From: Theobroma cacao
Taxonomy: Eukaryota > Streptophyta > Magnoliopsida > Malvales > Malvaceae
Assembly: GCF_000208745.1 (NCBI RefSeq)
Contig: NC_030851.1
Span: 15,252,429-15,316,428, forward strand
Length of the DNA stretch: 64,000 nucleotides
Direction of reading: 5' to 3'
The position numbers and the translations under genes were made by a program. The notes under the pieces were generated by a model, which ran no database searches, was not told where the DNA came from, and saw only the letters and a list, made by a program, of their open reading frames with translations. Positions 1-13,090 of this stretch are shown piece by piece (the stretch's first letter is position 1; each line of letters starts with the position of its first letter).

Positions 1-3000
1 TAATATCATGATCTCTATACAGAACTACACTTGTTCCTTTAGGAGCCAGCCCATATTTATGCACATCCACAGAAATTGAGGTTACTCCCATAACAGTGAA
101 ATCAAAAGATGGAATTGGGTACCTAACAAGATAGGGGAAAAAGTAATAATCAATTCAGTTTAGCTGACACTCCTGAGACATGGATATGGAACAGAAACAA
201 TGATTTTAAGAGCTTATACTCCCCAAAATACTTTTTGCTCCAGTTCAAATACAAAACAATAACATTTTCAAAGAAGCAATCATGTATCTGATGGTGAGAA
301 AAAAATATCTCCAAACAGAATCTTATAGCAATTGATGAAATCACTACCTGTAATCCATGCAAGGCATATGCTAATTAAGAAAAAATTGACAAAAGGCAAA
401 TTGATGATGTCACACCGAAAAGAGGAAAAAAGAGGCAGCCCCAATCACATATAACACTTTCAGGTTCCCCAATGAAATGGCACCTGGTATCTAGTTACAC
501 AGATCATACCATCAACTCAACAGCATGAAATACTCAAGTTGATAAATTCTTCATTCAAAGGGAAAAAATGGTGTCAATCAATGTGATGACATTTTTCTGT
601 CAGTAAGAACACCATAATGCATTCAATAACTGTGTAAGAAAGAATATAAACAAATCCCTTACAGAAAGAAAACTCACAACTTCTTCAGAATAGAGTGCAT
701 AACCTGTTATTCGTTGAAGATTAAAACTACTAAAAGCAGACTGGCATCAATTTGAATAATTTTTTTTCAAATGACCTGAATCAACAGTCACTTAATGAGA
801 GAAAAAGGTACCAAATCAACAATACAGAACTGCATGCCTTTAAAGAACAAGAACCAAACACAACAATAACAACTGCAATTCTAATATTTTAGTCCATGCT
901 GAAATGAAAATAAAGCATATAATCTAATATTACCAAGAGTTCAGCTGCACATACCCAAGTTTATGAGCAAAAGGCAATACAAAGCCACCAAGACAGAGGT
1001 CAACATGGAAACAAACTCCATAGCTATAAGCCAATTTACCAAGCTCCTATAAGAAAGATGCCATACTTTCTTAGTACAAACCGAAGTAAAAGGTAACATG
1101 AACGAATTACATTTACAAGCTTTTCCTCCCAGATGAAACAAGTAGTGAGTAGTGGCATACCTCAATAGGGTCAATGATGCCATGAGGAAACCCAGGTGCA
1201 GATCCAACAATCTGCATTATCATGAGATTTTGGTCAGGCTGACTTGGTAACAAAGATCGCAAGTACAAGAATGCAGGAAATAGGAAAGGCATGTGTACCA
1301 AGATTGTATTTCTGTTAATATGTTGCCTGATTGCTTTCACATCTGCTTGAAATTCCTTATCAACAGGAACACGACGCAGCTTGATGTTAAAGTATTGTGC
1401 TGCCTTGTCATACGCTGAATGTGCAGATTCAGCTATAATCCTATGCTTGGAAAATAGGATAATTCAAGTTAATAACAATAGGGTCAATAATAAATTAATG
1501 AAGTTATTGAAGTAAATATGAAGAAACACATACATTTCTGGCTTTGTAATTCCCTTCTTCATCTTCATATAATCTCGAGATGTTTTTACTGCTAACAGTA
1601 TGCTCTCAGTTCCTCCTGATGTCATGTTTCCACAAACTTGTCCTCCAGAAGCCTTCTCTTTACTGCCAAGTAGAGCAGCCGTCATAGCAACCACTTCAGC
1701 CTCAAATCGTGCCACACTCTTGAACACATCCAAATGTAATGGATTGGTATGTGCAAACCTGAAAATAGTCAACAGCATCTTAAGGATGGGTAACTGAAAG
1801 AAGAGTGGGGCAGACCTGATCTCCTTGAAGTTACTATAATAGAAAGAATATCAATTTCAACAGAGGCACGAAGAAGTCTATGAGCAAACTTTCTTGGAAA
1901 AATAAGATAGTGTCAAGTGATTCAATGCAACTTCTGATTCATCTAAAATTCTCTCACCAGTAATATTTAAATCAAGTGAGTTTAAAACATTGCAAATTAT
2001 AACAGATTAGAGATGATCTTCTTAGGAATAATAAACAATGATAAATTTGTGCTATCTTACTAACATTGAACATGCCTCATTGATCAAAGAAAAATGCCCT
2101 TCAGATTCACTTCCACCAATGTAGCTGGACCACAGTAAACCAAGAATTTATCAAGCTCAAGCACAATTCACAAAACAAATCCTGATAAATATATTTGATG
2201 TAGAAGAACATATACACATTGTTCTGAAGCTAAAATTATAAACATACACTGTACCAGAGCATTTTCCTTGCCAATCAACATCCTTGCTCTTTTCATCTTT
2301 CATTTCATCTATAACACCTACTCCTAAACCTGTGGTTGGCAAGTCGGTCCTCCAGTTTTCTCTAATGGATTTGCTGCCAGAATGTAACTTATCCACAACC
2401 TGCATTGTTCGGCAGACCAATACGTATGATAAATTACATTCATGGTAATTTTTGAGACAGACAGAATTTAAGATCTGATTCACTGAAATGTAAAATCCAT
2501 AACAAAATTTTTTTAAAAACAAGTTGCAAGTAGAGAAAATATTAATATTCTAGCCCCAGAATGTGAACATGAGAGTGTCTACAAGTGTATAACAACAATG
2601 ATAAGCCTTCTTTACTTTGGGTTAGACTGGATAATTATGCACTTCTGCGATGTTTCATCCATACGGAGGAAAACATAATGGTCAAATGAGCTTACAAAAC
2701 ACTTAGCTTCCACTGAAATCACTTAATAATAAACAAAACAATGCCCTTGCTGGGGTCAATCAGGCTTCAGTCATTCTACATTAATGTTCCAACATTTCAA
2801 ATCTCTCTTTGCCTCTTTACATTTTTATGAAATCAGTACTGATGCTTAGTTTAAACAATGACACAGTAAGTTTCCAGTCTTGAAAAACACCAAACAAGCA
2901 TACAGTTGCTGCACTATAGTTTCACAAGCCAAACTCAAGCATCTTATCTATTTATAATTTCCTTAGTAAATGCAAGAAAAGTAGGTAAAAATACTTTATC

Positions 3001-3865
3001 TCAAGCAGAGAGAAAATTCTAAACAGCACCTGCTACTGTAACTGTAATACCAGAAAACGTCATACAATCAATTGACACTGAGAAAGGCTAAAATGATAGT
3101 CTATGATGTCAAATAAACGCAACTGAATAAATCCAACTAACTGTATAGTAGCCATTCATATATGTGTTTAATCAATCAACAAATCAGATCAGTCAAAACT
3201 GATCCATCGAATTCTCCTGTTCAAAGGCCCACAAAGGCACCAACATAACAATATAATAACAAATGCAATAACTGCAACTCAGCAGACGCTTATTAAATGC
3301 TTCCAGGTACTCCTAATTCAATTAGTACTATATTCTTTCATTTATTGCCCAAACAAAAAAAGAAAAAACAATTTTCTAATGTTTGCAACGAATCAAAACT
3401 CACCATTATTGAATCCACAATAAGGAGAATCTATAACTACATGTATAAATGCCAAAAAAAGTCAATAGGTTTAACTTAAATTTTTTAAAAAATTAAATAA
3501 ATCTAACCTTCTGCTTCTCGGCATCAACATAACTCTTAACACCAGGAATCAACCTTTTTTTTTTTTGACAGAATGGAAAACAACGGAATTAGTTAATCAA
3601 ACTGAATAACTCCTCTGAAACTATAATTAATCTAATAAATAAATGTGATAAATTACTTGATGGAGCTCATGAAAAAACCCAGGAACGTAGCTTTGAGTCC
3701 TTTCTCGTGAATAACGGAAAGAAACGACTGAAGAAAACGCGCGACGAGGAGAGTGAGGAGAGGGGCGAGAAGCAGAGCCAGAGGCTCGAATTGTGAAAGG
3801 AACGAATTGGCAGAAGCGCGGAAGTGATTCAAGAAGGAGTTGAACGAAGAAGAAAAAGAATCCAT
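1..3865 (-). CDS. DPL1: Sphingosine-1-phosphate lyase, 5' two-thirds of gene (9 exons, C-terminus outside window)
   Basis: The enzyme is a PLP-dependent, ER-membrane lyase that splits long-chain base 1-phosphates into a fatty aldehyde and phosphoethanolamine, the exit step of sphingolipid breakdown. I assembled exons at complement 3657-3865, 3508-3553, 2248-2399, 2065-2124, 1534-1758, 1299-1440, 1161-1211, 955-1046 and 1-122. All junctions use GT/AG and keep frame, giving about 366 residues of a protein that is about 540 in Arabidopsis. Residues about 28-50 form a hydrophobic membrane anchor. Later exons carry family blocks such as [18 protein letters not shown] (exon 5), [14 protein letters not shown] (exon 7) and [15 protein letters not shown] (exon 8). 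The PLP-binding lysine lies in VDVHKYG, codon 56-58. The ATG at 3865 starts MDSF, as in the Arabidopsis protein. No stop interrupts the visible part, so it looks functional. Introns range from about 90 to 1,100 bases; the second (2400-3507) is longest. Confidence 0.93.
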
Positions 3866-4060
3866 TTGTTCGTTTTTCTGAAGAATAAAATGAATAGCAG
3901 TGTGATGGAGAGAGCGAGGAAGACGCAGGAGGAAGGAAGTTTAATAATACGCCGTTGAAGTGGGGAGGATACAGCGGTCGTCGTTTATAAGACGCGACTC
4001 TTGGTAATCGCGTGCAAGAAACGTCCTATTCCATTTTGGCGGGGTGCATTGCGATATCGT
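3866..4060 (-). promoter_or_regulatory. Probable 5' leader and core promoter of the sphingosine-phosphate lyase gene
   Basis: This stretch just upstream of the lyase ATG is less AT-rich than the flanking DNA. On the minus strand it holds a TATA-like CTTATAAAC at about 3984-3992, some 120 bases upstream of the ATG. That would allow a leader of roughly 90 bases. The call rests only on position and this motif; transcript data would be needed to place the start. Confidence 0.35.
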
Positions 4061-5034
4061 TGCGTCACTTTTTTATTTAGTATCCTCACAGAATTATTGG
4101 CCTAATAAAACAATAATAATTTAGTGGAAAGGTAGAACATCAGGCTGGGCTGGGGTAGGCTCATCAAGAAGTGAATTAAACATCGCGTGTAGCAAGAGCA
4201 GCCCACGTACAACGAATAGGTTTAGCTTATTCATATGAGTGAGCTTTAGCATGATGTGGCTTAGAAACTGTGTACTCTCTCAATTTTTGTACCTTCGCTG
4301 TAAGAATTATCAGCAAGGGCACTAAACCAAACGAAAAGGAAGCAGAACACAGATTTCATGCTAGTTTCTAGTGCTTCAATTGGTTATTTACGTACTTACG
4401 GGCTTTAACAATATTATAATCCTATATGTATATATATATATGAAGAAATTTGATAATTTGAAGTTATTTTTGAGACCATAAAAAAAAAGTTTACATGGGG
4501 AAAAAGAAATTCTAATTCTAAAGTCTAAAATTTTTGAATAAAATTCGAGAACATGTACTCCTTTATAATTGTTGAAACTTACTATTGAAGTAACATATTT
4601 TGAAGAGCCCATTAATATGGAGTCGAAAGTAGTTTTTTTCTAAAATCAAAAGATTTTAGTTGTTTCATCTTTTGAGTGTTGAAAATGCGAGATCATCGAA
4701 AGTTATTTTGTTGTTTTGCTTTTTATTTTTGATAACTAATGGGAAGAAAGATTTTATAGCCATCATCTTTTTTGGTTTTTGGATGACTTGATATGTCAAC
4801 AGAAGGCTCTATGGCCTTTTTTTTTCTTCTTCTTCTTTTCTTTAAAATCCACCCATCGAAGAAATTTAGACATAAACTTTTTGTATTCTTTTTTGGTTTT
4901 GACTTGAACAAAAGTGCATTTACGTTTGATTTGGCTTGTAGTAACTTTTCCAGCTTTTGGGTTGTTTCTTAATGCAAATTTGCAAAATGTTGGGTTTTTG
5001 TTAAACCAACCAAAGATATTGAGGGTTTTATCTT
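4061..5034. other. Intergenic, no gene seen
   Basis: AT-rich spacer between the lyase promoter and the target duplication of the first copia element. It holds a short TA run near 4429-4440 and homopolymer-rich stretches near 4820-4845. The open frames here are low-complexity and match no family I recognise. Confidence 0.6.
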
Positions 5035-5039
5035 TTGTC

Positions 5040-5393
5040 AATAGACAACATTGATGCCTATATATATGCATGTTAATAAAATTAGCATATAGAAAAATCA
5101 AAATGCGGAATTAGATACTGACCTCCAGCCACTAATGTCATGGGAATGAGCTCTTTGTAAAAAGACACTTCTAAATTCTAGCAATCTCACTTAAATGGAA
5201 TGTTTTTTTGAAAAATGTTGAGCTTAGGGACCCATACTCTGTTTTCTTTTATATATATATATATATATATATATCATCTTCCCATCAAAGACATAATCGA
5301 AACAAAGAAAGTGTACATGTGTCAAAGTAGTTAATAGAAGGTTAATGGAGAATGGGTGATATGCGAACCATAACTTAACGTGGGTAACTAACA
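5040..5393 (-). repeat. 3' LTR of the first copia element
   Basis: The sequence aligns with 22954-23430 along its length, including shared text around the TA run. Read on the minus strand it begins TGTTAGTTACCC, right after the purine tract AAGTGGGAGAAT (5394-5405), the polypurine primer of plus-strand synthesis. It holds a (TA)n run at about 5252-5273. The inner end reads CTATT rather than the usual CA. Confidence 0.85.
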
Positions 5394-5676
5394 TTCTCCC
5401 ACTTAGTCCATATATTTTACTTAATAATACCCAAAAGTCCACGAATCCTTCTTCTTAAGAAAAGAAACAAAATACATGAATCATGGCAATAAGTCCTTTA
5501 AAAATGAGCATTGTCTTCTTTGCATCACTATGCATTCTATTTCCTTAATGTCAGCCCATCATAACTTAATGAATAAACCATATGTTTATTCTAGGTGCAA
5601 TAATGATTGTTATTCTCAAAATAAATGTGTACAAAATGATGAGAAAACACACAAACGAATAAGAGTTTCAATACAA

Positions 5677-8600
5677 TTAATAAAAATCCATACAACAAAA
5701 ATCAAAAGATAGAACCAAGTCCATTCGTGCTACATGATCCTTAAATTTCATTGGTGGCATGCCCTTTGTTAAAGGATCAATAATCATCAATTCAGTGCTA
5801 ACGTGCTCAATGACCACTTTGTGTTCCCTAACACATTCGCTTATGGCTAAATACTTGATCTCAATGTGTTTACTTCGACTACCACTTTTGTTATTTTTAG
5901 CTAAGAAAACCAAAACTGAATTGTCATAATACATCCTCAATGGCTTAGAAATGGAATCCACAATTCTAAACCCATATATGAAACTCTTCAACCATACACT
6001 ATGTGTGGTAACCTCAAAACAAGAAACCAACTCAGCCTTCATGGTAGAAGTAGTAGTTAAAGTCTGCTTTGCACGCTTCCAAGACACGGTTTCGCCAACA
6101 AACATAAAAACATATCCAAATGTTGATTTTTGTGAATCAACACACCTAACGAAATTCGAATCCAAGTAACCAATTACCTCCAGGGTGTCAATTCACTTAT
6201 ACATAAGCATGTAATCTTTGGTCCCTTTAAGGTACCTCATCACCTTCTTTGCAGCTCTTTAATAGTCCATACCTAGGTTACTTTGATATCTACCTAATAT
6301 TCCAATAGCAAATGCAATGTCAGGTCTTGTATAAACTTGAGCATACATTAGGCTTCCAACAGTAGAAGCATACGAAATGTTTTGCATTTATTCCCTTTCA
6401 AGCTCATTTTTCGGGCATTGGTTCAAATTGAACCTGTCACCCTTCACAATGGGTGCTACACTCGATGAATAATCGTTCATTTGAAACCTCTTTAAATTCT
6501 TATTAATATAGGTTTCTTGAGATAGACCCAAAATGCTTTGAGATTTGTCCCTATGGATCTTAATTCTAATGACATAAGATTCATATCAAAATTCTTAGAG
6601 AGAAATTGTTTCACCTCATGTAACAACCCTTTATCATTGGTTGCAAGTAGAATATCATCCACATATAGAATAAGGAAACAAATTTTAGTCCCATTAACCT
6701 TCTGATATATGCATTGATTCGTGATGTTCTTTATAAAACCAAATGAAGAGATGACATCATGAAATTTCAAATATCATTGACGGGACGCTTGTTTTAATCC
6801 ATATACGAATTTCTTGAGCTTGCACACCAAATGCTCACCATTATTGGAGGAGAATCCTTCTAGTTGTTCATATAAACCTCCTCCTCTAAGTCCCCATTGA
6901 GGAATGCTGTTTTCACTTCTATTTGATGTAGTTCCCAATCAAAATGGGCAACTAATGCCATAATGGCACGAAGAGAATCTTTCATAGATACAAAAGAAAA
7001 GGTCTTTGTTTAATTGATTCTTTTCTTTTAAGTGAAACCCTTAGCAACGAGTCTTGCTTTACATCTCTTAATGTTGTCTAATGAATCTTTTTTTGTTTTA
7101 AAAACCTTTTTACATCCAATGGCCTTTGCACCATTAGGCAACTCAACAAGATTTTGGACTCTGTTAGATGCCACAGAATTCATCTCATTTTTCATGACAT
7201 TGTATCACAATTCAAATTCTTTGCAACTCATGGCTTGTGAAAATGTTTTAAGATCATTTTTGGCTCCAACATTATAGTCAGCTTCTTGTAGATACACAAT
7301 GTAATCACTAAAGATTATTGATTTCTTTATCCTAGTTGATGTTCTTAATGTTGTATTAACATCCTCTTGAGGAGCATGTTGCACAATTGGTTGTTCAATA
7401 ATCTCTGGCAATTGTTGAACAACAGGATCTACTAGATCGTCATTAGCAACTTGTGGAACTACAACAATTGGTTGTACAACACCCATTTGAATTTGAGGGG
7501 TGTTATGAATGACAATGAATCTGTCACTTGAACTAGGAGTTTGAATATCACAATGATTCTTATCAAAAATTAAGTTTTGAGATTGATCACTCCCACTGAT
7601 CAAGTCATTTTCAAGAAACTTTGCATTTCTTGATTCTACAATCCTAGTGCTATGAGATGGACAATAAAATCTGTACCTTTTGGACCTTTCAACATATCCA
7701 ATGAAATAGCCACTTATGGTCCTAGGGTCCAATTTCTTTTCTTGTGGATTATAAACTCTTACTTCATATAGGCATCCCCAAATGTGTATATGTCACAAAC
7801 TTGGTTTCCAACCTTTCCATAATGCAAATGGTGTTTTAGGAACAACCTTGGTTAGAACTCAATTCAATATATACATTGTCGTTTTAAGAGCTTCAGTCTA
7901 CAAGAATTTAAGAAGCTTGGAGTTGTTAAGCATACTCCGCACCATGTCCATCAATATTCAGTTTCTTTTTTCTGCTACACCATTCTAGTATAAAGATCCA
8001 AGCATGGTGTATTGGGCCACTATCCCATACTCCTCAAGAAACTTCACAAATGGACCAAGTGCTTGTCCATCCTTAATATATCTATCATAATATTTTCCAC
8101 CTCAATCTGATCTCACGATCTTAATTTGCTTCCCGCATTGTCACACTCCTTCAGCTTTAAATACCTTAAAGGCATCTAATACTTCATTCTTAATATGAAG
8201 CAAGTAAAGATACATATATCGCGAATAGTCATTTATAAAAGAAATAAAGTATTTCTGACCATACAAGTCCATATCTAAACTACAAATATCTATATGTATG
8301 ATCTCCAATATGTCCAAACTCCTCTTGGCACCTTTCTTTGTCTTGTTAGTTAGCTTTCCCTTTATGCAGTCCACACAAACATCAAAATCAATAAAATTCA
8401 GAATACTGAGTACTCCATCATTCACCAATCTTTTAATCCTCTTTATGGATATATGTCACAATCTTTAGTGTTTCAAAATAGAAGAATTTTCATTCATAAC
8501 ATATCGTTTAATACTAGCATTATTATAAACATGCACTGCATTATAAAAGGCATTGTCTTGCAAATTAATTCAAAAAATTTATAAATAAATTAAAGGAAGT

Positions 8601-8895
8601 ATCTGAAAAGTTAAAGGAAAAACCAAATGGTACAAGTCTTGAAACTGAAATAAAATTTCTAAAGAAACTTGGAATATAAAATGTTATTACCAAATTCAAA
8701 ACAAAACCAGAATCTAAAATCAATCTGCATGTTCCAATTGCTTCCACATGTGAGCGTATCTTGTTTCCTGAATAAATGCATTGCTCACTACCCACTAGAT
8801 TCCTTTAGTATCGGAAGCCTTGCAAGGTATTTGAAATATGGATTGTAGAACTAGAATCAATCCACAAGTGTTTTGACAAACATCAACCATATTAG
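5677..8895 (-). pseudogene. copia pol remnant: protease, integrase, reverse transcriptase, RNase H
   Basis: Minus-strand fragments in copia order make up a broken polyprotein. Protease remnants lie near 8880-8565, with WIDSSSTIHIS where WxDSGA is usual, then ISVSRLVPFGFSF. The pre-integrase and integrase start are at 8428-8141, with VCVDCIKGK and IHIDICSLD. The integrase C-terminus and linker are at 7732-7205. Reverse transcriptase is at 6770-6492, with an intact YVDDILL active site. RNase H is at 6165-5677, with YDNSVLVFLAKNN and KHIEIKY. Stops and frame changes separate every block, so no full polyprotein can be made. The encoded enzymes would copy and integrate the element. Confidence 0.85.
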
Positions 8896-8929
8896 ATTCA
8901 TAACAAACAAGTGAGATTACATTACCTTT

Positions 8930-9728
8930 TTTCTCAAGTCAAGCCTTAAATTTAACGTAATCTTTCTTCATGTGCCTTTTCTTTTTATAGAAGAAACATT
9001 TGGATTCCTTCTTAACATTAGTTTAGATGGGTATTTTACCCTTTCCCTTTTGTTCTCCTTGCCATTTATTCTTTCCTTGTGTTGCCATATGTGCACTTTT
9101 GCCCGATTCCACAATCAGCCTACTTTCCTCTTAAACACACGTGGTCAAAAGTTCATTAATTGACCATTTTTCCTTGTGTGTGTTATAAAAGATTTTGAAA
9201 GCTCCATATTAATATGGAAGAGAATTTAGAATGAAGTGCACAAGGAAAGATTTAGACATCTCAACCTCAAGAGACTTCAGTTGAGCCTCAATGTCCCTCA
9301 TTTGCATGATGTGCTCATGCACACCTCTAACACTAGTGAGCTCCATTAATGATAACTTTGTCATATGGTGTTAGTTAGGGCCTTATTTGAAGACTCAAAT
9401 TGTTCATTAATAGCCTTTAGCAGTTCCTTCACATTACACGCTTTCCTATTGAACCATATGTACCAATAAAAATTTTTATCTTTATGAACATCATACTAAG
9501 ACGATTGGATCACTCTCATCGTTTATAAAGAGCGATTTCATCCTGAGTGCTAGTATTAGTAGGTGTAGGTGGTTCATCCTTCCAAATAACGTAATCAATA
9601 TCCATCCACCCTAATTGGAGAAGAATCCTCTCCTTCCATATTTTATAGTTATCACCATTTAAATCGAGAATATCACATTTGATATCAGAAAAATTCACAA
9701 GTTGTATAACTGTATAAAAAAAAACCAA
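8930..9728 (-). pseudogene. copia gag remnant
   Basis: On the minus strand the piece from 9728 reads a copia gag start, with LNGDNYKIWKERILLQLGWMDIDYVIW. Near 8935-9005 the same strand reads CFFYKKKRHMKKDY, which is a CCHC zinc knuckle whose second and third cysteines have become tyrosine. Gag would package element RNA. The frame between the two is broken by several stops, and the nucleic-acid-binding knuckle is lost. Confidence 0.75.
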
Positions 9729-10105
9729 ACATACATGCTTATGTCATAGAAATTAAGGCAATTAAACGTATGTTATATTTTACCAATGTAAAACATGTAA
9801 ATATTGCTTAAAAATATGAACCAAATAACAAATAAAAATTGCTTGTGGGCCAAGTTTTATTTAAAAGATTCATATACAAACTTCATGATGAAACTATCAA
9901 ATAATATTCCTTTTCTTAATTCCTGTGGGTAAATTAAGAAAACTAATTTGTTATTTCATCCTAATTAATCACACAAATATAATAAAAAAATCCTGTGGGA
10001 TAAAATTTATCATATTTGAATATGATTAATCACAATTGATGTCATTTTTCTACATGTGATCCAAGGATACTTAATATACAATTTAGCATAATCAAAGATG
10101 ATGTG
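9729..10105 (-). other. Untranslated leader of the first copia element, distal part
   Basis: Non-coding AT-rich sequence between the gag start and the point where the gypsy element entered. It should join to 22250-22953, which continues the leader to the primer binding site, once the two inserts are removed in thought. No gene is seen. Confidence 0.6.
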
Positions 10106-10674
10106 TGTCATGAACCAACCTTGTATAAGGCGATGACAATGTAGAATTACATAGGAGATTAAGTTTTTTGTATCTATAATGGAGTTTCAAATATTGTAAT
10201 GATATTTGGTGACAATTCTATAAATACTTGTTAAGTTTTTAGGGGAAAACCCTTTAGGAAGAGAATGTTCCCATCTCACACATTGTAATGGTTGTTGGTG
10301 AAATACTTGTAAATCCTCATAAACTCTTTATAGGAGGTGAACAGTCAACAAATTGTTGGGATGTCTCATTGGTAAAAGTATGTTTATAGTGAATCATCTA
10401 AGGCTACCTCTATGACCTGATAATGGCATCTCTAGGTGCCATTGTACTCATTTTCATATTAATAAAACATTTTTCTTTATATGGCTTTAATGTTTGCGTA
10501 TATAACATTAAGTATGCCCTATGATTTCGATGTGTGTTACCTTTAATCTAATTTGTGGGTATTGTTGATGTTTGCTCATATATAAACAAGTTATTGCCTG
10601 GCTTGCATGGAAGCGTCCACTCAAGCACTACACGAACTATCACATACTTAAGTGAATAAGCGTAGTTCGCGACA
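10106..10674 (+). repeat. 5' LTR of the gypsy element
   Basis: It begins TGTCATGAACC and ends CGCGACA, aligning without gaps at its start to TGTGATGAGCC at 18675. The shared text covers almost its full 569 bases. The bases after it (10675 on) resemble an initiator-tRNA primer binding site. Confidence 0.88.
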
Positions 10675-10829
10675 GTTGATATCAGAATATGACCGAGATG
10701 TGCTAAGTGAAAGAATAGACATGGTGACCATGTGAAATACACTAAAGGACGATCAGAAAATTGATGAGTTTGAGGTTGCAGTGGCTGCAATAAAAGCTCA
10801 TACAGTCCCATGTGAAGGGATAGACGAAA

Positions 10830-11800
10830 TTGAGACAATCTAGAAGGAATTATCTGAAATGATAGTTACTTTGAGTGATGAAACCAGGGACGCGTTAAGC
10901 ACTCTCCAAGGTGAGTTTGGAGAATTAAAAGCTCCAATAAACCTCTTGATTATTGCTACAAGTAATAATAGTACAAAACAAAGAGATCGAAGGAAAAGGG
11001 CTAAAGTGATATGAAGGGGTTAGAGATTCAAAAAAGCTAGAGAACTTCCTTTTTGATATTGAGCAGTTGTTTTGGGCTGTGCGTACTGAGTCAGAGGAAG
11101 ATAGAGTGACGATAGCCGTAATGTATCTTGCATGAGATGCCAAATTATGGTGGCGTTCCAAATTCATTAATGGTGAATGCCACATAAAAAGATGGGCAAA
11201 CCTAAAGCGAGAATCGAAAAACTAGTTTTTCCATGACAATGTAGAGTACATAGCTCGGTGAAAGTTACGAGAGCTTACATAAACCGAGTCAGTATGAGAA
11301 TTTGTACAGAACTTCTCTACCTTAATGTTAGATATTGAGGGCATAATCAAGAATGATAAGTTGTTCTATTTTCTCGAGGGTCTAAAGTGATGGGTGAAGA
11401 CAGAGTTATAACTGTAAAAGGTACAAGAAGTGGCTTCAACAATGATAGTCGTTGAACATCTTACTGATTATACTGATAACTCTCATAAACAGAAGGACCC
11501 TCCATTTAGAACTAGTAGCTCTAGCTCCAATAGTGGGGCAAAATTTCCAATAGTTAGCAGACCCTCAAGTGAGGGAAGAGAAAGGAGACCACCTATTCGG
11601 GACACACCACAACCAAGAGCAACTAAGTAGTAAGGCTTCAAACCTCAAGCCCCAATATCTTGTTGTCTCTACAATAGACCTCATCAAGTAGCTGAATGCC
11701 CACATCAAGTAGCTCTTAACACGATATGTACAACTAATGTAGTAGCACCTCGAGACCAAAACTCAATTGAGGAATTTTAAGAGGAGCCGACACGTATGGG
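10830..11800 (+). pseudogene. gypsy gag remnant
   Basis: Plus-strand fragments in this stretch resemble gypsy gag: KLENFLFDIEQLFW and AVMYLA near 11030-11130, then a capsid-like block to about 11420. A piece at 11430-11630 contains a Ser/Thr/Pro-rich linker. A CCHC-type knuckle would be expected near 11660-11710, where CCLYNRPHQVAECP reads out. The frame is broken by many stops. Boundaries are approximate. Confidence 0.65.
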
Positions 11801-11859
11801 TTCTATTCTATTCCTTAGTGCATTGCAAGCATAATTAGAAAAGATTAAGAAAGATCTTC

Positions 11860-12130
11860 AATGAGGTCTCATGTATGTGGATGTGTTTGTTAATGATAAA
11901 AAGATCAAAGCCATGCTATACACAAAGGCTTCTAATACCTTCATCATCTCGAGAAAGGTAAAGAGATGTGGTCTTAACGTCAACTCACCAATTTTAGCTA
12001 TTATGGGGAACTCCAAAGATGTAAAGGTTAAGATTGGTTCTTGATAAGGGAAAGTGAACATGACTATAGCCACCATAGAGTACTTTGATGTTGTCTTGAG
12101 CTTGGATTTTATGACAAAAGCATAAGGCAT
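11860..12130 (+). pseudogene. gypsy aspartic protease remnant
   Basis: Near 11870-12040 the plus strand reads DVFVNDKKIKAMLYTKASNTFI followed by RKVKRCGLN. This matches the retropepsin block in which a DTGA motif precedes ASHNFI. Here the catalytic aspartate has become tyrosine and the glycine lysine, so it could not cut the polyprotein. Confidence 0.65.
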
Positions 12131-12156
12131 CCCATTTCCTGTTGCGAGTTATCTAA

Positions 12157-13090
12157 TGTTTTTAGGGAACAACCATGTGTGGTATCGACTATAATTCTAT
12201 CCAAGAGTGGGAAGAGGATTATATCAACTATCCAGTTCAAGAAAGAAGAACCCTCATAGATGGTCATGCTCATCTACAAAGGCGGAGATAGTACAATTCC
12301 AATATCTGAGGGAGTGAAGCTAGTTTTGGAAGAATTTCAGGATATGATGCCAGAACAACTACCTAAGGCTTTACCACCTAGACAAGCTATTGATCATGAG
12401 ATAGAATTACTCCCAAATGTTAAGCCACCTGCAAAAAGGCCATACAGGATGGCTCCTCTAAGAGTGGGAAGAGGATTATATTAGCTATCTAATTCAAGAA
12501 AAGAGAACCCTCTTATATGGTCATGCCTATTTGTATAATGTTCTCAAGAAACAACCATGTGTGGTACCTACTACAATTCTACCTAATAGTAGGAAGAGGA
12601 TTATATCAATTATCTAGTTCAAGAGAGGAAAACCTTTCTATGTGGTCATGCCCATTTATAAAGGTGGAGATAGTACAAATCCAATATCTGAGGGAGTGAA
12701 GCTAATTTTAGAAAATTTTCAAGATATGATGCTAGAACAACTATATAAGGTTCTACCACCTTGACAAGCTGTTGATCATGAGATAGAATTACTCCCAAGC
12801 ATTAAGCCACTTGCAATAAGGCCATACAGGATGGCTCTTCTAAGAGTGGGAAGAGGATTATATTAACTATCTAGTTCAAGAAAGCATAACCCTCCTATGT
12901 GGTCATGGCCATCTACAAATATGAAAATATTACAAATCTAATATTCGAGGGAGTGAAGCTAGTTTTGGAAGAATTTCAGGATATGATGCTAGAACAACTA
13001 CTTAAGGTTCTACCACCTTAACAAGCTATTGATCATGAGATAGAATTACTCTCAAGCGTTAAGCCACCTGTAAAAATGCCATACAAAATG
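12157..13090 (+). repeat. Imperfect tandem repeats upstream of the gypsy reverse transcriptase
   Basis: The block containing GTGGGAAGAGGATTATAT recurs at about 12206, 12465 and 12845, with a diverged copy at about 12589. The text around it (the GGTCATG phrase, the GAGGGAGTGAAGCTAGTTTTGGAAG-like phrase, the ATTGATCATGAGATAGAATTACTC-like phrase) recurs three times in the same order. Units are roughly 250-380 bases. They cover the protease-RT linker, so part of the coding sequence is present in triplicate. Confidence 0.8.
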
